DNA of 64,000 nt from Brachyhypopomus gauderio. Lineage: Eukaryota > Chordata > Actinopteri > Gymnotiformes > Hypopomidae. The stretch spans positions 9,002,903 through 9,066,902 of the forward strand of contig NC_135223.1 of assembly GCF_052324685.1 (NCBI RefSeq), written 5' to 3'. The notes beneath the pieces were generated by a model. The model did no database searches. It was given only the letters and a program-made list of their open reading frames with translations, and was not told the DNA's origin. Within the stretch, counting starts at the first letter, position 1; the number at the start of each line of letters is the position of its first letter. Below, piece by piece: positions 11,116-22,669 of the stretch. The position numbers and the translations under genes were made by a program.

Positions 11116-11322
11116 TTTTAATTAAATTAATATATAAATTAATATTTATATATAAATATAGAAATATATCTGTCTACTCAGCCAAGGAAAGAGGAGTTAG
11201 TTGCTGCCTGCCATGCTCTCCAGAAGCTGGATCCATAACGGATATCATAAACAGGCTTGAGGAGCTGCTTCTTTACAAGGATTTATACCCTAAAATGTTC
11301 ATCAAACTTCAGAAAACTGGAG
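9172..11322 (+). pseudogene. KDZ/HMGXB3-like 5' exons with CxC cysteine cluster, copy B
   Basis: Exon-like blocks, bordered in most cases by AG...GT: 9172-9250 (CRKKECWGNECKG), about 9327-9436, about 9466-9796 (SLYYPGPCPPALDQRQLVTT), 9872-10011 (VPVYVKRCQVCRMVVRFQNY), 10135-10330 (YDFTCLRCGHNPPILIADAN), 10617-~10730, 10821-10989 (FTPWIGENTQ) and 11182-11322 (YPKMFIKLQKTGG). The CxxC pairs and the CGHNPP.L.AD.NWK block match, from memory, the CxC4-like cluster of HMGXB3-like proteins, which is associated with KDZ transposases. Frameshifts are needed near 9625 and in the A-run at 10908-10918, so the gene is probably broken. The last exon ends in phase 1 and joins cleanly to 11543. Confidence 0.65.
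11059..11112. repeat. (AT)n microsatellite
   Basis: A pure AT dinucleotide tract in the intron between the exon blocks ending at 10989 and starting at 11182. Confidence 0.97.
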
Positions 11323-11542
11323 GTACAATCGGATACTTAAGATACAGCCATTCAGAAGATATCATTATTGGTGTTCAAAATTGCAAAAATTCTGAAAAGT
11401 TATGCACATTACTATTTAGTGTTTCTGAGCATAAACATTTAGTTTTGGTAAACATTTTGTGAATGTATTACTGAACCAATATTTCAGTTGGTGTTTTAGT
11501 TCTGTTACAGCTGTAACTGCTTGTAATTGCTGTAATTGTAAG

Positions 11543-12202
11543 GTGGCGTTTTACACATGGGATGTATACATTCTGTTGTGTATTATGAGTCTCGGCTGTG
11601 GTGGCAGGAGTCAGCTCATGATCATGGGGATGCCCTACTGAGCTTCAAACATCCACCCACTGCTTATATTTCAGACATTGCAGGACGTGTGGCACGACAT
11701 GTCAATGACCACACGGCTCAGCATTTTTTCCAGCCAAATGATGGTCGGCTTTGTGCTTCAAGTAATGAAAACATACAAGCTGCAGTTAGCAAAAATCTGC
11801 AAATACATTTCACATGGATTTCACGCATTGGGCTAATGTGTGGAACTGCAGAGCAAAATGATGGTTCAGGGGATCGCTGGTCTAGCAGTCATGCTGAGAC
11901 GGGAACGAGTAATTCCACCAAAAGAATCAGAAAAAAACAGAAGAACTACTCAGAAGTTTAAAGCTGATGCCAGATCCGACACCTCTGGTAAATTCGTCTG
12001 CGGCTGAGCAAATCAACAGGGAGCTTTCATCAAGCAAATACTCACTCTGTCAAATGAAGGACATTCATTTCATGTTTTCTCTGCACCTTTATTTCCATAT
12101 GCATAACAAAAAAAAAAAAAGAAAAACAAGTACATACAAAATTTGCAGAGACAGACCAAGGAAGTACTGCTGATGGGTCCAAATGGAAAACCAACATGCA
12201 AG
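11543..12202 (+). pseudogene. KDZ/HMGXB3-like core exon, copy B
   Basis: After an AG acceptor the frame continues from 11322 as GGVLHMGCIHSVVYYESRLW, DHGDALLSFKHPP, YISDIAGRVARHVN and FFQPNDGRLC. It resembles the C.HG..Y.....E..D..D.L.S..H.P block of HMGXB3-like/KDZ proteins. Around 11890-11950 the frame must shift to continue into LKLMPDPTPLVNSSAAEQIN and the SSKYSLCQMKDIHFMF block, and an A-run at 12110-12120 shifts it again, ending at a GT at 12203. Copy A keeps the first stretch in frame, so the two copies have decayed independently. The core would be the catalytic region of a KDZ-type transposase or a host protein derived from one; activity is unlikely here. Confidence 0.65.
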
Positions 12203-12548
12203 GTACACAAATGCATATAGGGGCAGACAAATATACGTAGTCACTATCCACTGTTGTAATTCACAGAGAAGTCTGCATTTGGATTCTTTTTGTTCAGCTT
12301 TTAAGATACAAGTAATATTTTTGTAACTCAACATTAGGAAATAATGTTTTTTTTATTATTTAGCATTAAAGTATATTAGATTACCTTGTGCTCACAGAAT
12401 GTAGATTTAACATGTTTTTATTTGATTTCTAGAGAGAAGACTACTATATTTTCCAGATGCAGAATTACAGCCACAATCTGAGCCCCATAGCCCGTGGCAG
12501 CACATTTTCATTGTTCCCAACAGAGCCTGAATATTCGGTAAGTATATA

Positions 12549-14003
12549 CACTGCTCAAAAAAATAAAGGGAACACTTAAACAACACAATATAACTCCGTC
12601 AGCCACACTTCTGTGAAACCAACCTGTTCAGTTAGGAAGCAACACTGATTGTGAATCAATTTCACCTGCTGTTGTGCAAATGGAATAGACAACAGGTAGA
12701 AATGAGAGGCAATTAGCAAGACCCCCCCCTATAAAGGAGTGGTTCTGCAGGTGGGGACCACAGACCACTTCTCAGTACCTATGCTTTCTGGCTGATGTTT
12801 TGGTCACTTTTGAATGTTGGTGGTCCTTTCACACTCGTGGTAGCATGAGACGGACTCTACAACCCACACAAGTGGCTCAAGTAGTGCAGCTCATCCAGGA
12901 TGGCACATCAATGCGAGCTGAGGCAAGAAGGTTTGCTGTGTCTGTCAGCGTAGTGTCCAGAGGCTGGAGGTGCTACCAGGAGACAGGCCAGTACACCAGG
13001 AGACGTGGAGGAGGTCGTAGGAGGGCAACAACCCAGCAGCAGGACCGCTACCTCCGCCTTTGTGCAAGAAGGAACAGGAGGAGCACTGCCAGAGCCCTGC
13101 AAAATGACCTCCAGCAGGCCACAAATGTGCATGTGTCTGCACAAACGGTTAGAAACCGACTCCATGAGGATGGTATGAGGGCCCGACGTCCACAGATGGG
13201 GGTTGTGCTCACAGCCCAACACCGTGTAGGACGCTTGGCATTTGCCAGAGAATACCAGGATTGGCAAATTCGCCACTGCATCCTTCAGCATGACCGGTTT
13301 GGCAGTGGGTCAGTAATGGTGTGGGGTGGCATTTCTTTGGAAAGCCGCACAGCCCTCCATGTGCTCACCAGAGGTAGCCTGACTGCCATTAGGTACCGAG
13401 ATGAGATCCTCAGACCCCTTGTGAGACCATGCTGGTGCTGGGTTCCTCCTAATGCAAGACAATGCTAGACCTCATGTGGCTGGAGTGTGTCAGCAGTTCC
13501 TGCAAGATGAAGGCATTGAAGCTATGGACTGGCCCACCCGTTCCCCAGACCTGAATCCGATTGAGCACATCTGGGACATCATGTCTCGCTCCATCCACCA
13601 ACGTCACGTTGCACCACAGACTGTCCAGGAGTTGGCAGATGCTTTAGTCCAGGTCTGGGAGGAGATCCCTCAGGAGACCATCCGCCATCTCATCAGGAGC
13701 ATGCCCAGGCATTGTAGGGAGGTCATACAGGCACGTGGAGGCCACACACAATACTGAGCCTCATTTTGACTTTGATTACATCAAAATTGGATCAGCCTGT
13801 AGTGTTTTTCCACTTTAATTTTGTGTGTGGCTCCAAATCCAGGCCTTCATTGGTTAATAAATTTGATTTCCATTGATGATTTTTGTGCGATTTTGTTGTC
13901 AGCACATTCAACTTTGTACAGAACAAAGTATTCAATGAGAATATTTCATTCATTCAGATCTAGGATGTGTTATTTGAGTGTTCCCTTTATTTTTTGGGCA
14001 GTG
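12549..14003 (+). mobile_element. Tc1-like element, 1455 bp
   Basis: Terminal inverted repeats start CACTGCTCAAAAAAATAAAG on the left and CACTGCCCAAAAAATAAAGG, inverted, on the right. The left side is preceded by TA (12547-12548); the expected TA on the right reads TT. This terminal sequence is a common Tc1-like family in teleosts. It lies in an intron of KDZ copy B. Confidence 0.93.
12848..13757 (+). pseudogene. Tc1 transposase, internally deleted and frameshifted
   Basis: The frame from ATG 12848 ([20 protein letters not shown]) has the paired-type helix-turn-helix DNA-binding half with the basic GRRR hook. At about 13273 it jumps from DWQIRH straight to [11 protein letters not shown]. The segment that normally carries the first catalytic Asp (TDES-type box) is missing, a loss of roughly 100 bases judged against family length. 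The frame then shifts near 13440. MQDNARPH (second Asp) and DLNPIEHIWD (third acidic residue) follow in the next frame to TGA 13755-13757. With the first acidic residue gone it cannot be catalytic. Family length is about 340 residues. Confidence 0.9.
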
Positions 14004-14745
14004 TTTTTTTCCATTTTACTTTTGAAAGTGGTCTCAACTAATCAGTTGTATTGTATATTTATGTAATGTTTTCAAAGTAATTGATTGTACAATTTCAAGA
14101 GTTTGTCCTATGTAAAAAGACATGAGGAATGACTGACAGACACTTGCCAGGTTCACTGATAATGCAGCAATAAACCTCAGAGATCTCATGAGCATTTGTC
14201 CAGATTATCTAATTGAAGCTCCAAAGTCCCCAAAGACAAGCCTTCCCTGGCTTACTGACGATGTAATTTGATATCTTCCCAATATTTTTTTAATTCTTGC
14301 TTTAAAATCTCGTTTTTCAAAGGCTGTTAATTCTCGTGTTGCCCAGATTGCAAAAAACAGTAAGTGTGTAAGTGTGACTAAAATGTAAGTGTGCTGAGTT
14401 GTGCATGTGATACTCCAAAAATCTAATCAAACATTTTTTTCATGCTTAAGAAACTCTGTGTAACTTGCTTTTCTCTCTTCTCCATCTACAAGACAGTGGC
14501 ACTTGCAACACACCAATTTATTGTTTAGTACAGAGAATTGCAGACTAACCGGGCACTTACCCAACAGTAAAATTGCCCTTCTGATGGTAAAATAAATCCT
14601 TGAATTATACATTAGTCACATTTTGCAGGTTTAATGTCATTATATAATTTCGTAAATTACTCCTTACATTTTCTATGAATGTTTCTTTATTTAAAGGATG
14701 CAAAGAAGGTTCTCTGGCCTCGTATTGTTGGAGGATCCCTTGTTT

Positions 14746-15711
14746 GAGTGGGTAAACCATTTTTTAATTTGGATAATTAAATTTTCACTTTGTAGCACAA
14801 CACATTTTTACTAAATATAAAAAGCAGTTAATTGTATGTTTTTAATGTTATTGTAATGCGGTAGTACCAACGAGTACACACCGCATGTAAAAACTGAGTG
14901 AGAGGTGGACCCAAGTGCCGGTGTTCTGTCGAGTTGTGCTTCACATCGATGTGTGCTAGTTTGCGGTTTTGCGCATGTGCAGACCCACAGGCTTGTCATT
15001 TGATTCAACGCCCATAAATCTATGCTCCCTTTCTGTTGAGTAATTTATCTTTTTTATAATTTTTTAATAATAATAATGTTGTATGCAAACACATACATAC
15101 AACATTCGAGGTGAGCAATATATATATATTTTTTCATTCATAGCTTTTGACCTATGTAAATATTTTACATATTGGCTTTGCAAAGATGACATGAGGCAGG
15201 ATTTCATGAGGCAAATTCATGGTGGTGCCTCCACATTTCTTTCCATGCTGTCTACTTCACTGTAATCCATGCCTTAAAAACAAACAAAAATATATATATA
15301 GCGCATTATACTCAGTACCCTAAAATGATTGTATCCCAAACTATTAGAACATGCGATAGCCTGCTTAACAAGCCCACTTTTAAAGATTAAATAAAATTGC
15401 TCATTGAGTTACTTGTTTGCTACTTTACTTTTAACATTTTATTTAATAATTTTTATGAGGGCGATCAACAGCCGTTGTTCTCAGTCCATGGTCCATTTTT
15501 ACAACCATTTCTTTTGCAAGTATTTCTCTTATTATAATGAAATGTACAATTTTACATCCAAACAAAACTATAAAAGTTATCCCATCTCTCTCTCTCCCTC
15601 TCTATATACATATTCACTGAATTCACTGAAAAGGGTGAGCATTTATTTGTTTAAATGTAGCCAGTGTCTTGGTAAGGTAGCTCTTTAATGAATGTTACTC
15701 TTACTCTTTGC
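14746..15711. other. Intronic or intergenic DNA, no gene seen
   Basis: AT-rich sequence between two exon-like blocks of copy B. A more GC-rich stretch at about 14856-15010 looks like a fragment of an interspersed repeat, but I could not name it. (TA)-rich and (TC)-rich short tracts occur at about 15119-15130, 15291-15300 and 15584-15606. No coding exon is supported. Confidence 0.4.
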
Positions 15712-16059
15712 AGAAGATTATCTCCAGAGGAGAAACATCAGCGCTGTCCAGACATCCCCACAATATGTTAACAAGGCACGATTTGAAGTGGCCTGTGCAC
15801 TGCTGCAGTGTAAAGGTCAGTGGTATCAAACACTGCATGAAAGCAGTGCCATAAAGTTTTCTTTAGTTAAAGCCCATATAAATCCATATTCCATCATCTG
15901 ACTCAAAGGTAATGAAACTATCAATCTGAGTCCTGTACCGTAAAGCTTCTGCAAAGACTCTTTACTACATGATTATTTCTAGAGAATGAGTGAAGTTGCT
16001 ACGGTTTTAAAACCATACTAAAATCATTGTTTCTAGGGAATTCAGATGATTACTGTGTG

Positions 16060-17378
16060 CAGAGCCGGCCCTGACCAATGTGGTGCCCTAGGCGAGATTT
16101 TGGTTGGTGCCCCCTGTATCATCAATCATCGGGTTGATTGTGTCACTATTAAAGAAACAAATAAAAAGCAAATGACTTAAATATTACCATATAACAAGCA
16201 ATAAATATAAAGGTGTTGCACAAAAAATATTTTAAAACTATTTTACATAATGTAGTGCAGAGAACAACTTTTAAATATTAATAATAAATAAAAAAATAAA
16301 TAAAAAACAACAACTACCACCAGTGCAAATCAGGGCAATTTGCCTACTGCAACATTATTATTTCAAAAGTGCATCTGCAATGAACAGAGGAGCATATGTG
16401 TGTTTTAGTATATATTTATTTTAAGCTAAGCTAATCATAGCACCTACTAGGATTGGGCAGTATGATGACAGTGGCGGTTTTCATCATACAGAGATCATAC
16501 AGAGGGGAAAAAGCCACAATGACGATTGAGTGTTAGTTGTGAGTCAAGCGAGCTGGTTTCAAGGAAAAACACAACAGCTACAGATTGGCAACATTTTGGA
16601 TTTGTTTCAAATAAAAATGAGAGACCATTGGAGCACGCCCCCACAATTCTAATTCGATAATATGATTGGTTGATAAAACTGCCAATCTATAATAAAAGCT
16701 CTCAATGTAAAAGGGTCTTTCTCTCTTTTACCTAGAAACAACGGTGTGAAATATTCTGATTGGTTGATTTTTTTATTTCACCGCTGAGGTTTTTTTCAAG
16801 CACAAGTACAAAAAGTGGATTTGAAAGCCGATTTATAGGAAAAATACAAATTATTGGTGAAGCATTATTAACATATATTACATATAATAGATAAAGCATC
16901 CTTTTAAAGATCAATTAACCTTCAGAGAAGGCGTTGAAGTCCCTGACGTCAATGGTATAGTGTTAGTTCACCACATATTACCATTATATTACCTGTTTTT
17001 TGCCGCCTTTCCTCCTCCACGTTTCTCATTTTTCTACCCTGGGCACCAGAGGACTTCTGCCTTTTTGAGGTCTTTACAGGGAGATGTCACTCACTCTGTG
17101 GTGTACAGAGAAACAGTAACGAGGTGCGCAAAGCGCGCGGGGGAGGGCGGGTTGGCGCGCGGTTGATAGGTGTCGTGTGTTGTTATTATAAGAATTATTA
17201 ATTTGACTAATATTATTAAACAATGAAATTATGATTATGTGGACTTTGCTTGTTTTCACATTTATTAATTGTTCATTTGTTAAAAAAATAAAATAAAAAT
17301 GCATGCACGCGAGCGCCCCCCTGGACAGCCGGCGCCACTAGCATTTGCCTATATCGCCTAATGGAAGGGCCGGCCCTG
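16060..17378. mobile_element. Non-autonomous hAT element, 1319 bp
   Basis: A perfect 8-bp target duplication, actgtgtg, lies at 16052-16059 and 17379-17386. The ends read CAGAGCCGGCCCTGACC on the left and, inverted on the right, CAGGGCCGGCCCTTCC; both then carry TAGGCGA. No transposase frame is found inside. The interior is AT-rich, with a CpG-rich right portion (17120-17160, 17300-17340). It sits between the 15814 and 18662 exon blocks of KDZ copy B. Confidence 0.93.
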
Positions 17379-17386
17379 ACTGTGTG

Positions 17387-17900
17387 GTGTATTCCTTGCT
17401 AGAATCTGATGCAGACAAGAGCATGATTGAAATGTAATGTATAACAAGCATACTTTGTATTATTAGACAACTGGAGCAGTATTAGTTCCAATATGTACCT
17501 AATGGCTTTTTTTGGGGTAGGTGCAGTGTGATTTCTGCAGGGCAGATGTTGAATGTGCTGAATACAACAAAGACGCTTGTCTTACTTTTTTTAAACATTT
17601 TTTGCACACGTAAGTTACTGTTGTAAAAAGTTCTAAAAGAAATTATTAAACTGCATATCCATGTTTCCCTTGTCCATACAGTGCACACAGAGTTAGTAGT
17701 GATGTAAAAAATATGGGTCTGTACTGGAAGTATGATTTGATAAGGGGAGCATTATTTGATGTATGATACCAGCCTATCGAGATATGCTACCCATGTAAAT
17801 TTTAATAAGGAAGCTATAATGGATTTAAATCCATGCTTCCCTTCTCCATACATACAGTGCACGTACTTGATTTTATAATTACAATGCATCATAATACAAA
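17387..17900. other. No gene; short duplicated motif
   Basis: No exon is supported. A segment of about 30 bp (ttcccttgtccatacagtgc at about 17664) recurs with small changes at about 17836 (ttcccttctccatacatacagtgc), about 170 bp apart, which suggests a small tandem duplication of intronic DNA. Confidence 0.5.
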
Positions 17901-17999
17901 GTTAGGCTATATTTTATAGGAAACGCACAACTGGAAGCGTAAATCGATAAAGTAAGCATTTATCGATGGCGTAGCACAGATCGATAGAGTCTGCTGTCG

Positions 18000-18639
18000 A
18001 TTAACGCTATGGTAGCATTGTTCAACAAAGTAGCACAACCGGCTCACGCTGACAGATAGGCAAAGTCTATCGTCAGTGTGAAAGAGACGCGAGCACACAG
18101 AAGAAAAATAAACACAAAGCAACGCGGATAATTCAACACGTGCAAAACTAAACTTAACCATAGAGAAACGGGAAGGAAAAAATAATAAAGGCAACACAAA
18201 GGACATGGAAAAAACTCAACTCGTAAAACGAAACTGAGAATGCTAGGGAATTGGGGAAGTAACTGGCAGCAGGCAAAACACGCCGCAGTAAAATAAAACC
18301 CTTCCCAAAAAAAAGGTAAAACGGATAGGAAGAAAACAGTAGGGGGAAAACTTGAGATTGGCTAGAAAGCAGCGCAGGAGATAGAGACTCGAATAAGTGA
18401 AAGACAAGCAAAAGAGTGAAAGTGAAACGAACTCAACAAGCAGTGAAGGCAGGGAAAGGCTGAAAGCATGATGGCATAACCAAAAACGATTCAGCAATGA
18501 ATCGGCTCCACAAGCTTCCTTAAGAAGCCTAAAAACAGCTGAGACGAATCACTGCTGATTACGGCGATTAAGTCTGGGACTGACTCGGTTGCCTCCAGTG
18601 ACGGCTGGGGGAATGGCATCTGAGCCAGCCCTGACAGTT
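18000..18639 (-). repeat. Interspersed repeat, possible solo LTR (copy 1, minus)
   Basis: Read on the minus strand it begins TGTCAGGGCTGGCTCAGATG at 18639 and is pyrimidine-rich. The same sequence, diverged, occurs on the plus strand at about 23299-23812. Shared landmarks are AATCAGC(A/G)(A/G)TGAT, CTTCTTAAGGAAGCTTGTGG and TTTTGGGAAG(A/G)GTTTT. The TG start and lack of coding sequence would fit an LTR, but I see no clear target duplication, so the class is left open. The left limit is approximate. Confidence 0.7.
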
Positions 18640-18661
18640 ATACTTGATCTATGCAAAACAG

Positions 18662-19338
18662 GTTTTTGATATTCCTGCAAAACAAATCAAAATATATGAC
18701 TCATATGGGAAATACTCCACGATTGAAGAGGATGTAATGAAAATGGTCAAGTATGATTTTTTTTTGGTATTTATTAGGATTAATGTAATTGTTTTATAAT
18801 TTTGTATTATAATCACTCAGATGTTTGGGTTTTGTAGACATGCCTTTCAACATCATGGCTCATTACATGGCTGGATAATCTGTACATGTCAAATGTGGCA
18901 GCAGTCAGATTCATTCGACTGTGTTTGTATGAACGGTATGATTAATATTTTTAATTTCTTTATTTGTGTGTCATATTTGAAACAGTCTAAATGTTTACTA
19001 ATTTATAGATATATTACAGAATGCCTCAATGCAACAGTGATTAAAGTCCTTTTGTCTTTCAGGACATTCCATCACATTCCATCACTTTGCTTGTGTATAT
19101 CAGTCAGAAAAGTTATTTATTTATATTAATTATTTATTTTGATTAATAAAGACATTTAAAGTCATGCATTTTCTTGTATGTACAGGTCAATGCACCCACA
19201 AGTGAAAACTGTCAATTGGGTGCAATGTGACAATTGTGATGGTTGGCTGCACTTTGAGTGTGCAGGGATTGATGTGACCACATTTGAGAAGGAAACCCCA
19301 TTCAGTTGTGGTTGTCATCTTCCATATCCATACAAAAG
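18662..19338 (+). pseudogene. Ulp1-like protease and PHD-like exons (end of KDZ copy B)
   Basis: Exon 18662-18750 encodes VFDIPAKQIKIYDSYGKYST, with the IYDS box where Ulp1/SENP cysteine proteases carry the catalytic Asp. Exon 18821-18935 holds QQSDSFDC followed by VCMN, matching the Q-x(5)-D-C-G oxyanion Gln and nucleophile Cys motif, but without the usual Gly after Cys. Exon 19186-19338 encodes VQCDNCDGWLHFECAG and FSCGC, a PHD-type zinc-binding half. All three are bordered by AG...GT. Many KDZ proteins carry Ulp1-like domains, so this probably belongs to the locus at 9172-15814; that is inference. Upstream in the 18821 exon the reading frame is uncertain, so decay is likely. Confidence 0.55.
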
Positions 19339-19461
19339 GTAGATTATAGTCTTATATACACAACTGTATTGTAATTATACATTTTATTTTGCGAAAACGT
19401 TTGACAGATTTTTATCATGAATATTTTTGCCTTTATGTGACTAACAATTTATATATATATT

Positions 19462-19765
19462 AGTGGTGGGACTTTAACGCGTTAATTTCGATTAGTTAAT
19501 TACAGGAAAATTAACAAACTAAAAAAATTAACGCATTTTAATGCATTTAACGCATAAAACACTTTTGCACCGTGGAATGTTTCTCAGTGCACGAGTTCCA
19601 GGCAGACAGATTATATGGACGCACAATAAGATGAGCATGATGGAGATGACTGAAGAGGCTACGCTGGTGGATGGAAAATTTAAATATAAGAAACTTCCAG
19701 ATGGAAGTACAACTTCGTTACCACCTCAACGCAAAACATGTTGGGGCTAACGCGCAGGTCAGTAA
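19462..19765 (+). mobile_element. 5' end of a BED-type hAT element
   Basis: Starts with AGTGGTGGGACTTTAACGCG and has repeated TTAACGCATTT motifs, a left end common among teleost ZBED-type hATs. A short frame reading EEATLVDGKFKYKKLPDGST (about 19653-19715) resembles the start of such transposases. It breaks off at about 19765, where another element begins. No right end was located. Confidence 0.6.
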
Positions 19766-19769
19766 TGAT

Positions 19770-20695
19770 AACTTTAGGGGTGACCTGCAATAGTCGCTGA
19801 TTCGACTATAGTCGACTATACCCCCTAGTCGACTATGAACGTCATAGTCGAATGTACCATTCTAACTGCATGGAGGTGCCCAAGGATGCTGCTAAGCATT
19901 AGTTGTTACATGAAATGTCTGTTTTCGTTATATATAGCCTTTTGTCAAATAAAATCTTCCTAATTTATGTTAATAAATATTAAAAAATTATGTTTGCGCA
20001 TTAACAATTGGCATTCCAATTCCTTACTACACATTAATAAATCACACCCTGCAGTTGCACAATCCAAATGAGCGGAGCTGAACACGCTACAGAATACGCA
20101 GCATCTACCGAGATTATAACGGCTACTAAAAAACTTTAAAAGTATTTTGAAAAAGATAAAGATGAATCAAACAAAAGTATAGTGCAAGTTATGTCATCAA
20201 CGTCTTTCATTTCGCACGACAACAACCAATGGCATACAATTTAAAATGCATAAGGCGAAAAAAAACAGTTCAGCCGTGTCGTCTCGTCTCATCATCTCGG
20301 AAAGTAGGCCTATAAACATTTTTTGTTGTTGTTTGCTTTTAAACCTCATTACTTGAACCTTTCCTTATATTTTTTTGCTGTTGTGTGGCAATTTTTTTAT
20401 ATTTTCAGGCAGGCATATTTTATTTAAAATATTTTTGACATTTTGCACAGTGCCTGACTGACAGTTCGATATGCGCACTGCGCATGACGGTTAATGTTCT
20501 CTAACGTTTCATTAAAAAATAAATAAGTAAATAAATAAAAGCTGAATAAAGCCAACCTACCGTGTTGATTCATTTATCTGAGTGTTTTAGGTTTTTACTT
20601 TGAAGAGGAAAAAAGTCCTGAATGAGAACTATTGGTTGACTAAAGAGAAAAGCTTCGACTATGAAAATCCTTAGTTGAATACACCACTAGTCAAC
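19770..20695 (+). mobile_element. Second hAT-like element with decayed BED finger
   Basis: The left part is rich in the motif TCGACTATAGTCGACTATA. The right end has related sequence (CTTCGACTATGAAAATCC, then CACCACTAG). Inside, about 20160-20280 translates with one stop to DESNK, CKLCHQRLSF and TTTTNGIQFKMHKAKK, which is BED zinc-finger-like. It is interrupted by stops and no transposase core remains. Ends and target duplication are not resolved. Confidence 0.5.
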
Positions 20696-20699
20696 ACAA

Positions 20700-21725
20700 T
20701 TGGGTAAGAATAATAAAACGTGTGATTGGTGTTCTCCTTATCAGGAGAGGAGGCACAGTAAACAGGATCTAGGGGAAGTGGAAAAATACAGGGAGAGAGG
20801 TAGAGACACACACACAGATAAGGGAGTGAACTGAATGTAAGTGTTCTGACTGAGGGTCACAGACAGAAAAATCACAAATTCCCTTACAACCCCCTCTTAG
20901 AAGATTACTTAAGATTACTTAATCAGTGCATGGGTTGACAAAACCATGCACGGAAGAGTTGAAGAGGTATGGAGCTTTTTCAGTGTCACCAGACCCTGAA
21001 CCCGAAATCATTATTACTTGAAAAAAAAGTTCAAATGAATGAATCATTTGAGAAAACTTTCTGAATCGAATCATTTCCTCAGGTGATTAGTTCCTTGCTC
21101 AGTTCCTTTCTCAGTTCTCAGCTCAGCTGTGTTGGCCAGCAAGGGAACTGCTGTGTGGTCTGTGAATCACTGAATCACTCCCGAATCTGGTGGCGGAGAC
21201 TCTTATTGCGAGGGAACTGTGCATGCGCAATGATTCGTTCACTGAAATGAGGGCTCCCGTTCACTCACTGATTCGTTCACTTAATGTACGGTCACTGTGA
21301 TTCACATTCGCGCTGCCACCCAGAGGACTGTTGCTGAGAATGTGATTCATGTTTGCACTGCCACTCACTCACATGGAGTCAAGCCATATAAATATAAACA
21401 CACACCTCCCCCTTGTTTTAACAGATTTAGTTTCTAGAAACAATCTAAAAGTGTCATGTAACAAGTACTGTATAAAACAAGTAGCAACAGAAATAAACCT
21501 AAGTGAGTTCTACCATATATTGTGGTAGAACAAATATATAAATGTCAAAGTTATGAATAGAATTAAAATATGAGAATTACAGAAAGCTTATTACACATTT
21601 CAGATTATGGCAACAAATATATCAATAGAAGAACACACTATGATTAGCCGAGCACAAAATGGCAAAAACGAATAAATACTACAATAAAACTAAAATAAAA
21701 CAACATTAAGCTTTTACTCCAAAGG
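20700..21725. other. Non-coding, repeat-rich DNA
   Basis: No exon is supported. A stretch at about 21030-21400 is built from degenerate copies of GATTCGTTCACT, GAATCATTT and TCACTGAATC motifs in both orientations, like a decayed repeat array. The rest is AT-rich. Confidence 0.45.
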
Positions 21726-22010
21726 GTATTTGATAGTTTTTATTGTTACTATTATAGCTGCATTGTCATGTGAGAATACTGTCTGTGATTTTGAAGGCAA
21801 ATTTTCACTTGAACTGTCACATCCAAAGAAAGTCATGAATCTGTCAATCAAACTTTGGCTCCTGGTTGTCTGGATTGACCTAGGTTGTTGCCATGGAAAC
21901 TTGACTTCAGAGGAGTCTTCAATTAAGGCTTTAACTTACTGTTGCTAGCTAAATGAGGTGTCACTGTAATAAACTAACGAGAACGTATTGTGTACTGTAT
22001 GCTTGACTTT
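21726..22010. repeat. Duplicated segment, partner at about 23830-24000
   Basis: Both places carry a run of shared motifs in the same order: a TTTT(A)TTGTTATTATT-like start, 'tgtgattttgaaggc/tgtgattatgaaggc', 'cacatccaaagaaagtcatgaatctgtcaatca' in related forms, a bipartite 'ctcctg...gttgacc' section and 'acgtattgtgt/acatattgtgt'. They lie either side of the BED-hAT fragment, so they may be parts of one repeat family or a local duplication. Confidence 0.6.
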
Positions 22011-22204
22011 AATTTTAAGTGTACTTCTTTGTTTTTCATGTGTTGTTTTCTTCATTGTAGTTACATGCAGAACTCAACCATCAGGTCTACAAGGGAGGGA
22101 TGAATACACACGCGTACACACTTCATTGAAAGCTGTCCATATGTGCAAACAATCATAGTATGTCCCTCACACCTATACAAATACTCACATACATTATGAT
22201 GGTA

Positions 22205-22515
22205 CAGGGTATCTGCACATTTTTTAATCTCAAATTCAATGACTTAAGACCTTGTTATTTTCTGCATGGTCCTAGCGCTAGATTCGGCAAAGTTCACATC
22301 GCGCCAACTACCATGCGGAATATACGGCCGTTGCGGAAATGATAATATACATATCGTCGGTAAAATAAAACAGAACAACTGAGCAACACACACTTATAAT
22401 AATTTAATGCCTCCCCTCATACAATTCCAGACATTTTAAGACATTTTTAGGCCTTGAATATGGAAAACTAAATTTAAGACATTTAAAGACTTTTTAAGGA
22501 CCAGCGGCTACCCTG
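22205..22515. mobile_element. Small MITE, 311 bp, TA target
   Basis: Inverted ends are CAGGGTATCTGC and, on the right, CAGGGTAGCCGC, each flanked by TA (22203-22204 and 22516-22517). The interior is non-coding and AT-rich with repeated GACATTTTAAGAC-type words. The CAGGGT ends with TA flanks fit a widespread fish MITE. Confidence 0.75.
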
Positions 22516-22669
22516 TAGTAAACCTTTGGCCATTTTAGAGTTGTGCTGAAATCTTCAGCATCACCTTCACCCTTCTTTCCTGTTAATTGGTATAGTCCAA
22601 CCATCTCCTTGTACCCACTAACACCCTACCTCCAAAGTGAGAGTTTGAGAGTGAGAAAGTCGAGTTATC

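Larger units (their letters stand above)
12432..15814 (+). pseudogene. KDZ/HMGXB3-like downstream exons, copy B
   Basis: Blocks homologous to copy A: 12432-12538 (PDAELQPQSEPHSPW), about 14133-14263 (LARFTDNAAINLRDLMSIC, then KTSLPWLTDD), about 14323-14356 (AVNSRVAQIAK), 14494-14575 and 14697-14745 (DAKKVLWPRIVGG). A further block at 15712-15814 (EDYLQRRNISAVQTSPQYVN) has no counterpart found in copy A. A Tc1 element is inserted after the first block at 12549. The third block ends in a good donor (gtaagtg). Some blocks keep an open frame, others do not. Exon limits are approximate. Confidence 0.55.
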
